A DNA stretch of 64,000 bases from Acerihabitans arboris (GTDB taxonomy: Bacteria > Pseudomonadota > Gammaproteobacteria > Enterobacterales > Enterobacteriaceae): positions 124,001 through 188,000 of the forward strand of contig NZ_WUBS01000011.1 of NCBI RefSeq assembly GCF_010131535.1. Reading direction: 5' to 3'. This document shows positions 15,899 through 26,049 of this stretch, piece after piece. A program made the position numbers and the translations under genes. The notes beneath the pieces were generated by a model that saw nothing but the letters and a program-made list of their open reading frames with translations, was not told the origin of the DNA and did no database searches. Numbering within the stretch: the stretch's first letter is position 1; each line of letters opens with the position of its first letter.

Positions 15899-18800
15899 TT
15901 ACTTTAATTTATGAAAGCCTATTTGCTTCGATACACTACCGTAGTTTATACCAGAGATAGAACAAATCTGCTGCGTCTCTGTATCTGAACGTTCAAACAT
16001 ATATAGATAATTTAGCACGATACTTTTAAGTAATCTATCTGAGAGATGGTTTCTTTCCATGCCATTTATAAATCTTCTTAATTCATCGATCGAAACGGCG
16101 TTTCCCATTTCAAGAAGAGTGGCAAGCTTAATTAATTTCCCTGAGTTCGATCCTATTTCATCACACACTTCGCTTATCACTTGTTGAAGATGGATGCTTC
16201 CGATAGAAGAAGATATCTTTGTTATGAAGAAAAAACTTATACTTAGTGTAAGTTCAAACAAAAATCTTTTTGCAGATTCTCTTACATCTGATGATGTGGT
16301 CACATCCATTTTATCTTGATATTTCTCAATAATTCTTTTTTCAACCATGTCTAGAGTCGCTTCCGTATTATCTTCAATCAATGTAAAAAAATAGCCTAGA
16401 GATCTTAAAGGGGCTTTTATTGCTTGGTCAAGTAATTTTTTCTTCTGGATTACTTTTAGTGACCCATAATAATTTCTGGATAATTGTCCGAGAATTTCAA
16501 GAGATTTAAAAGTAAGATTCATGCTTTTCATGAAATCGCTTGTTTCCAATGCATAATTATCTCTGTTTTTTTCATCAGAATTACTAAAATCATCATCCTC
16601 ATCTAATACAGTATCAAGTGAATGGTGATCATTTTCTTCAAATTCATCTATCTGTGACTCTACCTTCCTTCTTAAATCTATTTTATTTTGATTCTCATAT
16701 ATTACTGGGAGCTCAGATAACTGATCCACTATTTTATTTATAAGATTTGTATCGAGTTCAAGTTTTGTAGGCGCAGTTTCGGAAAATAAGGTTCTAGCCT
16801 GTGCAATAACTTTATCTAATATTGATTCATCACGAGAGTGATGTGTGAGAAACATAAGAATACTCATGCTTCTACGTTTCCCAAGCGTAGCAATTAAATT
16901 ATCAACCGTGCTAATAGTGCTAATATGAGTGATCGTGTCAGATAAATATTTCGCAATAAAAAAATAATAAACGTATGGATATTTGAATCTAAAATAATCA
17001 TTATCTTTTTTTTCTAGAATCTTCGCACGAACTAATAAACCACATCTCGTTTGGAAATCTATTTTTACTCCATAATCTTCACAAAAGTTCGCATTAAAGT
17101 CCCATAAATTATTATTGGAGTCTTCTTTAAGGTTATTTTTGAAGAAATAATTTGATAGTTCCTTAACATAATTGAAAAACTCATCTAATTCTTCTTTTTT
17201 GACTGACGCATTCCCAAGGCTTTGCGTAATCAAATACTCATAATAATAACCATATGTATTTGCACTTACTTCGAGAGCATTCCCATTTTCCATAGACTGG
17301 AGAAGAGTAAGTAAGAAAAAAGGAGTTGATGGAACATAGTTCCTACCAATCACCTGACTTATAGTTTTAACTGCATGATTGTTTTTGAAAACTAAACTTC
17401 CTTTTTCATTTTGACATTCTTCTTTCAATTGATTCCATTTATTTACTAACTCATATCTCAATCTATGTCCGAGTTTGGAAATTTCATACTTAAAATATGT
17501 CTTATCAAAATATCCATCGCCAAGAAATTCACTTCCACTAAAGTCAAACGTATCGCTTACAGTAATTATTATTTTTTTGAAAATATTGGAAGACCTTTCT
17601 AAAAAAATCTCAATCGATTTTCTATCGCCTTTTATATAATCAAACCCGTCCAATAATAATACCTTTTCAACAGAACTTGAAATGAATTCAATATTTGTCA
17701 TATCAATATATTGTTTTGCAACATGTCTAGCAATGATTTTATCGTATTCCGTTCCACCATTCCTTATAGAGCCACCATCTATTAGCAGTGGTAGCTTGTT
17801 TTTTTCGATTGAATCTATAAATATTTTTTTAAGCAGTGTAGATTTCCCGCAATACTCATCTCCTATTAAAACTATCTTACTTTTATCATTATCTAATAAA
17901 TTTTCTGAAGATATTTTCTTCAAATCAAATTTATCATCCGCATCTAAACTTTTTAGATTTGGATAAACAAAAACATCCTCTAAACTAATAACTTCTTTAT
18001 CGGGATGAATATAGCTAACTCCAATGTCATGAAGACTTATATTGAAATCATGATTAACAGTTACATAGGAATTAGAAATTGAAGATGCTTTTAAAATATC
18101 ACTTTTCCTAATTATTTTATCTTCTAAAAATCTACTAGCACTCCATTTATAGCTAGTTAATATTATGTCATTGCTTTCAATATGGAACGTAATAAACCCA
18201 TTATCTACAATACTAGGGTCATCAAATGGCATCGTTTCGATCATCAGACATGAGTTACTTTCCCCCTTAACGGTAAACTCATCCTTCAAATGTTCATGCC
18301 CAGTTAATATAATAGCATATTCTTCTCTTATTATATTTCTTATTGCTTTTTGATTGTCTGGTGAAAACCATGATAAAGGATGATGAAAAAATAATATCCC
18401 ATTAGTTTTTTTATTTGTCTTGGGGATAAATTTTTGAGGAAAACATATATCACCGCCATGTTCATGAATTTGGGAACACCAAGCTGTATTTAATGTACTT
18501 ATAAGATACATACCTTCGCCTGACTTTATTTCAAATTGTTTTGACAGTGGCGTACTATTTATGACCTTCAATGTTTCAAAATTAGATTCAAATTCAAAAT
18601 AATCCTTCATTCCTTTTGTTATGATATCAATGCTTTCCTCATCTTGGAGTTCTGGATCTATTTTTATCAAAGTATTTCGTGTCACACTGGACTTATAACT
18701 GGAAAAATTATGATCGTGATTTCCAGGGCACATTATTAAGTCATAACATGTTGCCAACTCTTCAAAAATAGGAACTAAGAGATCATACTCTTCTTTAGAT

Positions 18801-18970
18801 CCACTAAATGCTAAATCCCCAGATACTAATAAGATTATTTTTTCAAACCCTCCCATCTCTTTCAAGCTTTTCAAAGTAAATACAAAAACATTTAGCTTTT
18901 CTAATACATTGTTTTTACTAGTATTTTTTATATGAATGTCACTGAGATTAACAAATAAAGTCTTGTTCAT
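15899..18970 (-). CDS. Metallophosphoesterase-STAND NTPase fusion, probable defence protein
   Basis: 1023 residues in one frame. Residues 1-270 form a calcineurin-like phosphoesterase with all metal motifs: D11-x-H13, GD at 51-52, GNHD at 83-86, HH at 196-197 and GHEH at 224-227. A NACHT/STAND-like NTPase follows, with Walker A GDEYCGKST (370-378) and Walker B VLLLDGFD (437-444). The remaining 550 residues are helical with an acidic stretch near 785, probably the sensor part. Effector-NTPase-sensor order is typical of single-gene anti-phage STAND proteins, and the site is a cargo gap of an ICE. The gene is very AT-rich and has no operon partner. The nuclease or nucleotide target is unknown; function is inferred. 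Confidence 0.8.
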   Translation of the reverse strand: MNKTLFVNLSDIHIKNTSKNNVLEKLNVFVFTLKSLKEMGGFEKIILLVSGDLAFSGSKEEYDLLVPIFEELATCYDLIMCPGNHDHNFSSYKSSVTRNTLIKIDPELQDEESIDIITKGMKDYFEFESNFETLKVINSTPLSKQFEIKSGEGMYLISTLNTAWCSQIHEHGGDICFPQKFIPKTNKKTNGILFFHHPLSWFSPDNQKAIRNIIREEYAIILTGHEHLKDEFTVKGESNSCLMIETMPFDDPSIVDNGFITFHIESNDIILTSYKWSASRFLEDKIIRKSDILKASSISNSYVTVNHDFNISLHDIGVSYIHPDKEVISLEDVFVYPNLKSLDADDKFDLKKISSENLLDNDKSKIVLIGDEYCGKSTLLKKIFIDSIEKNKLPLLIDGGSIRNGGTEYDKIIARHVAKQYIDMTNIEFISSSVEKVLLLDGFDYIKGDRKSIEIFLERSSNIFKKIIITVSDTFDFSGSEFLGDGYFDKTYFKYEISKLGHRLRYELVNKWNQLKEECQNEKGSLVFKNNHAVKTISQVIGRNYVPSTPFFLLTLLQSMENGNALEVSANTYGYYYEYLITQSLGNASVKKEELDEFFNYVKELSNYFFKNNLKEDSNNNLWDFNANFCEDYGVKIDFQTRCGLLVRAKILEKKDNDYFRFKYPYVYYFFIAKYLSDTITHISTISTVDNLIATLGKRRSMSILMFLTHHSRDESILDKVIAQARTLFSETAPTKLELDTNLINKIVDQLSELPVIYENQNKIDLRRKVESQIDEFEENDHHSLDTVLDEDDDFSNSDEKNRDNYALETSDFMKSMNLTFKSLEILGQLSRNYYGSLKVIQKKKLLDQAIKAPLRSLGYFFTLIEDNTEATLDMVEKRIIEKYQDKMDVTTSSDVRESAKRFLFELTLSISFFFITKISSSIGSIHLQQVISEVCDEIGSNSGKLIKLATLLEMGNAVSIDELRRFINGMERNHLSDRLLKSIVLNYLYMFERSDTETQQICSISGINYGSVSKQIGFHKLK

Positions 18971-19613
<643 letters not shown>

Positions 19614-20366
19614 TTAGAGGTATTTTTTAAACGCCCCTGTCACCACCGACAGCACCACTCCCAGCATCACCGCAGCCGGCAATAGCAGTAAATTCGGCCA
19701 CACCGCCATCGGCCATGCCAGGTATATCATGCAGGGGCCATACATGGCGGGCTTCACAAAACGCTTGGCATGATGATAGACAAAACTGGACTCATAACCT
19801 GCGCCATAGCGGCGTAAATCCCTGCGCACCAAACCATCCACGATGCCGGTGATGCTGACCAACACAAATAACGGGATAGACAACACCAGGATGGCCACGC
19901 GAATGGCAAAAATCACCGTCACGTATACCGTCGCCTGCAGATAGTCCCATAACGCCATGGCCAGCCAACCGCCAACGCGGTTAAGCGCCTGGGCCACTCC
20001 CGCCTGCGCCCGCATCTGTCGGGCCTCATTCAGCCAGCGGGTAAAACCGCTGTCCACAAACAACCACTGATAAGCCTGGTGGACCCAGCCATTAATCACC
20101 GTGACCGGCTCTGACAGTAACAGGCTGCGGGTAAAACCGGCTGACAGGTAACCACTTTCAGTCAGCATCACCTGCCGGCTGTGCTCAGCCCCTTCGCTGG
20201 CCCACAGAAATGTCATGCCGACGTACTCAATTAACAGGCTGACCAACAGCGACGCGAACAGAATGCCGATGATTTTCCATGGTAGGTGCCAAAACAGCGA
20301 CATAAATAGGCCAGGCTGTTTCTGAGGCGTGGTTGGTTGCCTGGGCGGCGTTTTTTCCTCAGCCAT
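19614..20366 (-). CDS. ICE membrane protein, PFL_4697 family (DUF4400)
   Basis: 250 residues with four hydrophobic segments (about 27-50, 125-150, 158-178 and 215-245). The TIGR03747/DUF4400 family always follows traD in this ICE class, and here its start shares a base with the traD stop. Inner-membrane protein, probably linked to the coupling protein. It is the last backbone gene before the phosphoesterase-STAND cargo. Confidence 0.87.
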   Translation of the reverse strand: MAEEKTPPRQPTTPQKQPGLFMSLFWHLPWKIIGILFASLLVSLLIEYVGMTFLWASEGAEHSRQVMLTESGYLSAGFTRSLLLSEPVTVINGWVHQAYQWLFVDSGFTRWLNEARQMRAQAGVAQALNRVGGWLAMALWDYLQATVYVTVIFAIRVAILVLSIPLFVLVSITGIVDGLVRRDLRRYGAGYESSFVYHHAKRFVKPAMYGPCMIYLAWPMAVWPNLLLLPAAVMLGVVLSVVTGAFKKYL

Positions 20367-22486
20367 TATGCCCCCGGCTCGCCGTTATTCAATGTCGATG
20401 CCGGCAGCGCATCTGAGGGCAATGCGCTGCCGGTCCACCAGGTCTCGCCAGTGCGGTAATTTTGCTGCATATACTCGGCAATGCGGCCAATACTTTCAGG
20501 CATCAGCGCATCGTTACCGCTTCCCGGCAGGGGCATGCGGATTTTCCACAACCGGCCCCCTTCGAGCAGGGCAAACGCCTGGCCTTTTGGTAGGTTGATG
20601 ATGTCCGCCGGCGTTATCATAAGCATCCTGGCCAGACTGACCTGGTCCTGCACGTTGCTGTTAAAATCCGTGCCTTCGCCCGGACGGGATATGTCGGTCA
20701 CACCCGAGGTCAGAGTTTTGTTATACACATCTACTTCCGGTAACTGGCTGGTCAATAGTTCGGCCGTGCTGTTTTCACGCACCCGCAGCATAATAAGGGA
20801 GTTAAAGTTACCCACCACCTGGTTGGCCTTGGCGCGGCTGCCCACCCGCGCCTCGATATCTGACAGCGTCTGGGTATACGCCGTGACCTGGATCCCCGCC
20901 CCGCCGCCTTTGTTGATAAGCGGTATAAACTCATCGCCCATCAGCTCGTTAAATTCGTCGCAGTGCAGGTTAATCGGCACCTTCTTTTGCATTGTGGCGC
21001 CGGTTTCATCATTCAGCCCAAATTTATAGATATGGCCAGCGACCGACACCAGGTCGGCAAACATGCTGTTGCCCACGGCCGACGCCACCTCCGCGTCGGA
21101 CAGCGCATCGAGGCCGACATAGACAATCCCTTTTTTTCGGATCACCTCCTGCCAGTCAAAGATCGGCCGGGTATCTTCCATGTCGCTGTAATCAGGCGCC
21201 AGCAATGCCGCCGTTTTGCCGGTGGTCAACTTTTCCAGTAGCGGCAGCAGGGAAGCCACGATTTTGTCAAAATAGGTGCGATCGTAACGAACGGCGCTGC
21301 GCAGGCCGTCCAGCACCGGGTCCCACAGCTTTTTACCCTCATCAGAGCTCAGTACCATCTCGATGGCCCAGACCTTCATCGCGTTGGCCTGCCCTTGCAT
21401 ATTGCGCGGCAGGTCTTTTTCTTTCAGCATGCCGGAGCTCAGCACACTCTGGACGCGCTCCCACAGCAGGGGCGCGCGGACCGTCAGCAGATTTTCAACG
21501 TAGGTCTCATACAGTTCACCGATATTAGTCACATAACGCAGGATATGGCCGTAATCGGGGCGTTGGCCCAGCGCGACCAGCGCCCGGGTAATAATATTCA
21601 CAAAACGCCAGGCGAACTCGCGGAACGCGGCAGAGTTGCCTTCGCCCGACAGCTGGCCCGCGACGCGCGACGCCACTTCGGAGATACGGCTAAAGCGCCC
21701 AATGGCGTTGTAGCGGGCGCTGATATCCGGCCAGCCGAGGTGAAACACGTAAAATTCATGCTCCCGGCCGGCGCGGCGCGCTTCCGCCCACATCCGTTTC
21801 AGCAGGTCGGCATCGCCTTTTGGGTCAAACATCACCGTGACGTCCCCGCGCCGAATATCCTGGGTGACCAGCACCTCCGCCAGGCGGGTTTTCCCGACGC
21901 GGGTGGTACCAATAACCAGCGTGTGCCCCACGCGCTCACCCAGATCATAAAGCACATCACGTTCATCCAACTCAACGCCGTGGTAAACCGGGCTCCCCCC
22001 GACCGGGGGCAGCGGGCGTGCCGGATTAAGTACCGTGTCGGCCTGCAGCAGCTTGCATAACCGGGGCTGGCTGTACTCCAGGCGTTTTTCCAGGTCACGG
22101 GCCAGGCGATAGATAACGCGGGGCTGGACATATTGCTCCGTCTCCGGGCGACGGGCCTCCAACAGGCGCTGGGTGTGTTTTTGCGTCCATTGAAAACCGC
22201 GCCCCAGAAACAGATAACGGTGACTGACCGGGATCTGGCGGCTGCTTAATTCATAACGCGGGAGACGGCGGATATTGCGCCGGTAACGCAGAATACGCAG
22301 CCCCTGGCGGGTGCGGGTCAAGGCCAGCAGACCAAACCCTGCCGCAGTGACCCAACTGACAGAGGGAGCCAGCGCGACGGCCCAGGGCGCCGTCAGACAA
22401 ATGTAGGTCGCACACCACGCCGTCCCGGCCGTATACATCTCCACGGCAGGCCGCAGGAGGGACTCCATGACATAACGATCGCTCAT
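20366..22486 (-). CDS. traD: Type IV coupling protein TraD (SXT/ICE TraD family)
   Basis: 706 residues. N-terminal membrane region with hydrophobic segments near 20-60, then the RecA-like motor with Walker A GTTRVGKT at 193-200 and Walker B LHCDEFNEL near residue 510. Coupling proteins bring the relaxase-DNA complex to the secretion channel at the inner membrane. Size, motif spacing and neighbours (Mrr-like gene upstream, PFL_4697 downstream) fit the TIGR03743 family. Overlaps the upstream gene by 4 bp. Confidence 0.93.
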   Translation of the reverse strand: MSDRYVMESLLRPAVEMYTAGTAWCATYICLTAPWAVALAPSVSWVTAAGFGLLALTRTRQGLRILRYRRNIRRLPRYELSSRQIPVSHRYLFLGRGFQWTQKHTQRLLEARRPETEQYVQPRVIYRLARDLEKRLEYSQPRLCKLLQADTVLNPARPLPPVGGSPVYHGVELDERDVLYDLGERVGHTLVIGTTRVGKTRLAEVLVTQDIRRGDVTVMFDPKGDADLLKRMWAEARRAGREHEFYVFHLGWPDISARYNAIGRFSRISEVASRVAGQLSGEGNSAAFREFAWRFVNIITRALVALGQRPDYGHILRYVTNIGELYETYVENLLTVRAPLLWERVQSVLSSGMLKEKDLPRNMQGQANAMKVWAIEMVLSSDEGKKLWDPVLDGLRSAVRYDRTYFDKIVASLLPLLEKLTTGKTAALLAPDYSDMEDTRPIFDWQEVIRKKGIVYVGLDALSDAEVASAVGNSMFADLVSVAGHIYKFGLNDETGATMQKKVPINLHCDEFNELMGDEFIPLINKGGGAGIQVTAYTQTLSDIEARVGSRAKANQVVGNFNSLIMLRVRENSTAELLTSQLPEVDVYNKTLTSGVTDISRPGEGTDFNSNVQDQVSLARMLMITPADIINLPKGQAFALLEGGRLWKIRMPLPGSGNDALMPESIGRIAEYMQQNYRTGETWWTGSALPSDALPASTLNNGEPGA

Positions 22487-23070
22487 CGGTCCCTCGTTTG
22501 CCAGCCAGCGTCACCGCTGAGAAGTTTTAACAGCCGGCCGCCGCTTAACAGCGCGATTTCCGGGTAGGCGTCCAGCACATCACGGCTGACGTCGCCGGTC
22601 CTGCCGGTATGGACGAAGAATCCATGGCAGTGTTCTTGACGAACCAACGCCCCAAAGTCTCGCACATGCTGCGCCTGGATATTGCCCGCAAAGCGCTTGG
22701 CTTGAATTAACCAACGCTGGCCATTAACCCATACCTGGCCGTCCTTCCCGCCATCGCCGCTGTAGCTGGCGTTGCGCTTGATACGGTTCCCCTGGCGCAA
22801 GAACGCCGTCAGCAGCACCTCTTCGAACACATACGGGTCAACCTTACGCAGGTAGGTGATGCGCGCCGCATCATCACGTAACTGCGGCAGTCGGCTCAGC
22901 ACACGAAGCGCCTGACGCTGATAGCGACGATGCCGCCGCTGGCTGGCGGTTCCGAATGTCGCGGACAGGAAATATAAGCACGCTGGCAGCAGGAGAACAC
23001 TCAGCCATAACCAAGGCGATCCCTGGCTCAGGGTACGCAGGAGTTCACCGGCAAGTTCGGCGCCAATCAT
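22483..23070 (-). CDS. Membrane-anchored Mrr-like restriction endonuclease-fold protein
   Basis: 195 residues. An N-terminal hydrophobic segment (about 17-37) is followed by a basic region and a restriction-endonuclease-like domain. The catalytic pattern is visible as YVFEEVLLTAF, then GDGGKDG near residues 104-110, then IQAKRF near 121-126. That is the PD-(D/E)xK fold with a Q-x-K version of the last motif, as in Mrr_cat proteins. It sits between PFL_4695 and traD with 4-bp overlaps on both sides, so it is part of the transfer operon rather than cargo. A role in DNA processing during transfer is possible but not shown. Confidence 0.82.
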   Translation of the reverse strand: MIGAELAGELLRTLSQGSPWLWLSVLLLPACLYFLSATFGTASQRRHRRYQRQALRVLSRLPQLRDDAARITYLRKVDPYVFEEVLLTAFLRQGNRIKRNASYSGDGGKDGQVWVNGQRWLIQAKRFAGNIQAQHVRDFGALVRQEHCHGFFVHTGRTGDVSRDVLDAYPEIALLSGGRLLKLLSGDAGWQTRDR

Positions 23071-23588
23071 TGTGCCAGCCCCTTGTCGGTTATCAGCAAC
23101 GGGTAATGAGCCAGCTGCAGCCGGCGAGCCAGATCGCTGCCGCGAACCGGCGCCATTTCAGCGCCGGGTAAAAGGGCTTTCAGGCTTTGCAAACGCCCCA
23201 GGTCCGCGACGTTAACCACAAATCCCGTCGCGCCCAGACGCGTGAGCTCAGCGGCACGACGCAACAGCCACTGCCTGGACAGGTCATCATCGCCGACAAT
23301 AAATACTGGCGGCATACCCGGCAGGTTTAACGGCCTGGCAGCCACCGGCCCCGGCGTCAGCTCTGGGGTGATAACCGGCAGCGCGGACGCGACAGTGACC
23401 TCCGCCGGCGGCGCCGAAGAGGATAGCGACTCAGGCGGCGTAAATTCTCCAGGCAACGCGTTGATCGCATCAAAAAAAGGCGCGGTCGATGCCCCACCGA
23501 GATCGCCTACCACCGTCAGGGCGCCGTAGCTGGCTACGGAGGTTAGCGTGGTTAAGGTAAACGACAACACTACCAAGGTTTTTTTCAT
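23067..23588 (-). CDS. Integrating conjugative element protein, PFL_4695 family
   Basis: 173 residues with a signal peptide (about 1-22). The mature part begins with LTVVGDLGG and ends with a domain containing NLPGMPPVFIVGDDDLSR and LGATGFVVNV, typical of the TIGR03765 family. Exported, function unknown. Tight overlaps with the transglycosylase gene upstream and the Mrr-like gene downstream. Confidence 0.87.
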   Translation of the reverse strand: MKKTLVVLSFTLTTLTSVASYGALTVVGDLGGASTAPFFDAINALPGEFTPPESLSSSAPPAEVTVASALPVITPELTPGPVAARPLNLPGMPPVFIVGDDDLSRQWLLRRAAELTRLGATGFVVNVADLGRLQSLKALLPGAEMAPVRGSDLARRLQLAHYPLLITDKGLAQ

Positions 23589-24214
23589 TTGGGCTCGATC
23601 CAGGTGAGTTGATTACTGGCCAGTGCAACGTCGCGTTGGCGCCCTTCGGCGGAGTACGGTGCAAGGGTGTCGAGTTTGCGGCGAACAATGGCGATATAGG
23701 TGGCGGCGGCTTTGCCGCCTGCCGGATGGTGGTAACAACCGGCGGCGGTTATCCAGCTGCCGGGGCGGGCGTCGTAGCAGGTACGAAGAATACGGGCGGC
23801 GACGCGCAGGTTGGTATAGGGATCAAACGCGTCGTAGAAAGACGGGAACAGATGGCCGTTCCAGCCCAAATTGACCTGGGCAATGCCCACGTCAATGCGC
23901 TTCAACGGTACAATGCGCACAAATTTTAGTAGTGCTTGCCATGCAGCCTCACGGGTGGCGTAGCGATAGCCTTTGCCCGCCACATTCAGCGTCCAGGGCC
24001 ACGGCCGTTCACCAAACGACAGGCGCAACGAACTTTCGGTCAACGCCAGGGAATAAAGGGACTCGGCGGGCACGCGCGCCTCGGCGGCAATCTGGCGATA
24101 GGCCTGCGGGATCGGCTGCGGGGACAAATGCATTTTCGCCGCCATCGCCACATGACCGGCGCCACCAAGGATAAAGACCATGGACAGCCGAATTAAAATG
24201 CCGCAATGTGCCAT
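23585..24214 (-). CDS. Lytic transglycosylase (SLT domain) of the ICE transfer operon
   Basis: 209 residues from the ATG at 24214, chosen because a signal peptide (MAHCGILIRLSMVF...) begins there and it overlaps the upstream gene by 22 bp; a longer frame to 24271 lacks a signal. The SLT-type active region is recognisable: LYSLALTESSLRL with the catalytic Glu, GIAQVNLGWNGHLF, and NLRVAARILRTCYD. It should cut peptidoglycan locally in the periplasm so the secretion channel can be built. Confidence 0.85.
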   Translation of the reverse strand: MAHCGILIRLSMVFILGGAGHVAMAAKMHLSPQPIPQAYRQIAAEARVPAESLYSLALTESSLRLSFGERPWPWTLNVAGKGYRYATREAAWQALLKFVRIVPLKRIDVGIAQVNLGWNGHLFPSFYDAFDPYTNLRVAARILRTCYDARPGSWITAAGCYHHPAGGKAAATYIAIVRRKLDTLAPYSAEGRQRDVALASNQLTWIEPK

Positions 24215-24939
24215 CCATTTTCTCCCTGCTGCAAAATAACCGGCATCTGCCCCTGACCGTATTGCAACCACAGACCGCGATCGTGGTTCAGCGTGACCTG
24301 CCGGCTACGTACCCGATCCACCGGGATAGCGTGGGTGATGGCCCACTGACGGACCGTGTCGTCTTTTCCGTCGCTGCCCACCAGGTAAATATCCACCGGC
24401 CGGTTGTCGGCCAAAACGGCAGCCAGTCGGGCGTCGCAGCGGGCACAGTCTTCACGGACAAACAGGGCCAATCGTCCGCTAGAATCGTGCGCAATGCCGG
24501 TCGCATTGCCCATGCTGACGGATAACGCATTGGGATAGAGTCGGCTCCAGGCGGCGTTGACCTCGCGCTGAAACGCCAGCTCTTTTTCGGTCCGCTGGTA
24601 TTCCTCTTTCACCCACAGCTCCGCCAGCCGCCGGCGCTCTGCGGGAGAATCACTTTCCACACCGAGCGAGGTCAGCGGATCGAGTCCCGGTGATTGCACA
24701 CCCCGTTTACCCTGCATCAGTTGCTGATACTTTTGCCATTCGATATCGCTCAGGCCCCACTGCTGAGCGCTCTGTCGAGACTGAAGTTGCGTGGATTTTT
24801 CCTGTAGGGTTTGCAGGGATTTTTCCTGTAGGGTTTGCAGCGTAACTCTGTTATTGGTGCCACTGCTGGCCACTTCGGCACTGGCTACATTCGAGATAAG
24901 CAGTAAACCCAAAAAGAACCTGCTGCTAATGATTTTCAT
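24193..24939 (-). CDS. Integrating conjugative element protein, PFL_4693 family
   Basis: 248 residues with a signal peptide (about 1-21). The mature protein has a Gln-rich coiled-coil start, the conserved WGLSDIEWQKYQQLM stretch, and a C-terminal thioredoxin-like domain with a C-x2-C motif (DCARCDARL). This is the TIGR03759 family, probably a periplasmic thiol protein that could help fold Cys-rich partners such as the TraU-like protein. The coiled-coil start contains a perfect 24-bp tandem duplication (LQTLQEKS twice, 24798-24845). Confidence 0.87.
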   Translation of the reverse strand: MKIISSRFFLGLLLISNVASAEVASSGTNNRVTLQTLQEKSLQTLQEKSTQLQSRQSAQQWGLSDIEWQKYQQLMQGKRGVQSPGLDPLTSLGVESDSPAERRRLAELWVKEEYQRTEKELAFQREVNAAWSRLYPNALSVSMGNATGIAHDSSGRLALFVREDCARCDARLAAVLADNRPVDIYLVGSDGKDDTVRQWAITHAIPVDRVRSRQVTLNHDRGLWLQYGQGQMPVILQQGENGWHIAAF

Positions 24940-24948
24940 ATAAAGCCT

Positions 24949-25785
24949 CTACTGAGCGGTAAGCCGCTGCTGAATGCCATTAACGGAAAAAATAGCCTCA
25001 TTGCCCTGCGCACTGCGCAGCGTCCAGCCCCAGGCAGAATCACCCAGGGCCAGCAATTGCATCTGCGATAAGGAAGACGCCCCGTTAGGCGCTACCACGG
25101 CGTAGACCTGCCCGCCACGACGCTCAATGCCGGTCAGGATAAACGGCGCAGCCAGTGGCACAGTCCTGGCTGACCGTAGGGATTTTTTTGCGGATGACCG
25201 TTTGGCCTTTTGGGTTTCGGCAGAAGGGCGATCGCTCACTGAAGCCGCTTTTTCCAAGCGCTCTCGCTGATCAATTAATGCCGGAATACGGGTCTTGAGC
25301 TCGTCGATAACCGACTGTAGGGTGGTCATTTGGCCTCCCTGACGCAAAAGGGTCTGACGGTCGTCAGCCATCGCCTGGGAAAGCTGCTCGTTTTTATCTG
25401 TCTGAGCCGATATCTGTTCCGCTAATGTATTCATTTCTGCTGTGACGTCGTCTTTCACTGCAAAACGCTGCTCTAGCCCCGCCAGCTGTTTTTCAAGGTT
25501 GGCAACCGAGGCCGACAGCTGGCTGAACTGGCCACTGCGAAAGGCGGCTTCAAGGGAATCGACACGGATGGCCATTTTATTATTTTGTATCGTCAGCACG
25601 ATGCACAGCACGGTAGGCACGACAATACCCACGGTCATCGCCGCCATGACAAGCCGCTTGACCAACGTACCGGTTACGAAGGGAAACCTCTTGCGCCGGA
25701 CCTCAGACACGGTTTCGGGGTTGGCCTCTTGAGGAGGCATATCGCCGGCATTGATGGAGTTATCCGGCGACGTTTCAGCGGTCAT
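24949..25785 (-). CDS. Bitopic coiled-coil protein at the head of the transfer operon (TraP-like)
   Basis: 278 residues: a cytosolic basic N-terminus, one membrane segment (about 46-68), a long coiled coil (about 75-185), a basic linker, and a C-terminal beta domain with the pattern FILTGIERRGGQVYAVVAP. The arrangement resembles TraP-type conjugation proteins of IncI1/ICE systems. It is the first gene of the run that leads to traD, and the 260 bp upstream should hold its promoter. Name by resemblance only. Confidence 0.65.
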   Translation of the reverse strand: MTAETSPDNSINAGDMPPQEANPETVSEVRRKRFPFVTGTLVKRLVMAAMTVGIVVPTVLCIVLTIQNNKMAIRVDSLEAAFRSGQFSQLSASVANLEKQLAGLEQRFAVKDDVTAEMNTLAEQISAQTDKNEQLSQAMADDRQTLLRQGGQMTTLQSVIDELKTRIPALIDQRERLEKAASVSDRPSAETQKAKRSSAKKSLRSARTVPLAAPFILTGIERRGGQVYAVVAPNGASSLSQMQLLALGDSAWGWTLRSAQGNEAIFSVNGIQQRLTAQ

Positions 25786-26049
25786 TGCACGTTATCCTAT
25801 CAGCGGTTCAGAAAGGTATAAGGTGCAAAAACAGAGGGAAGAAGGCGACGGTTAACTCAACATCGCCCGTCGAAAATTAATGGGCCACTGTCCCTGGTGA
25901 TGATTAAGCCTTTGGATGGCAGTTACACATTCTGGGGATGAAAAATGATACGAGATGGCTTTTACGGTAATGAGACCGAATCTCAAGTTTAGCCCCGCGG
26001 TGCCGATAAAACCTCTTATCATTTTTCGATATTTCAAGGCTTTCGTTAC
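25786..26049. other. Divergent intergenic region
   Basis: About 260 bp between the minus-strand TraP-like gene and the plus-strand acyltransferase. Two divergent promoters are expected. I see no confident -10/-35 pair, no repeats and no ORF with family support. Confidence 0.4.
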
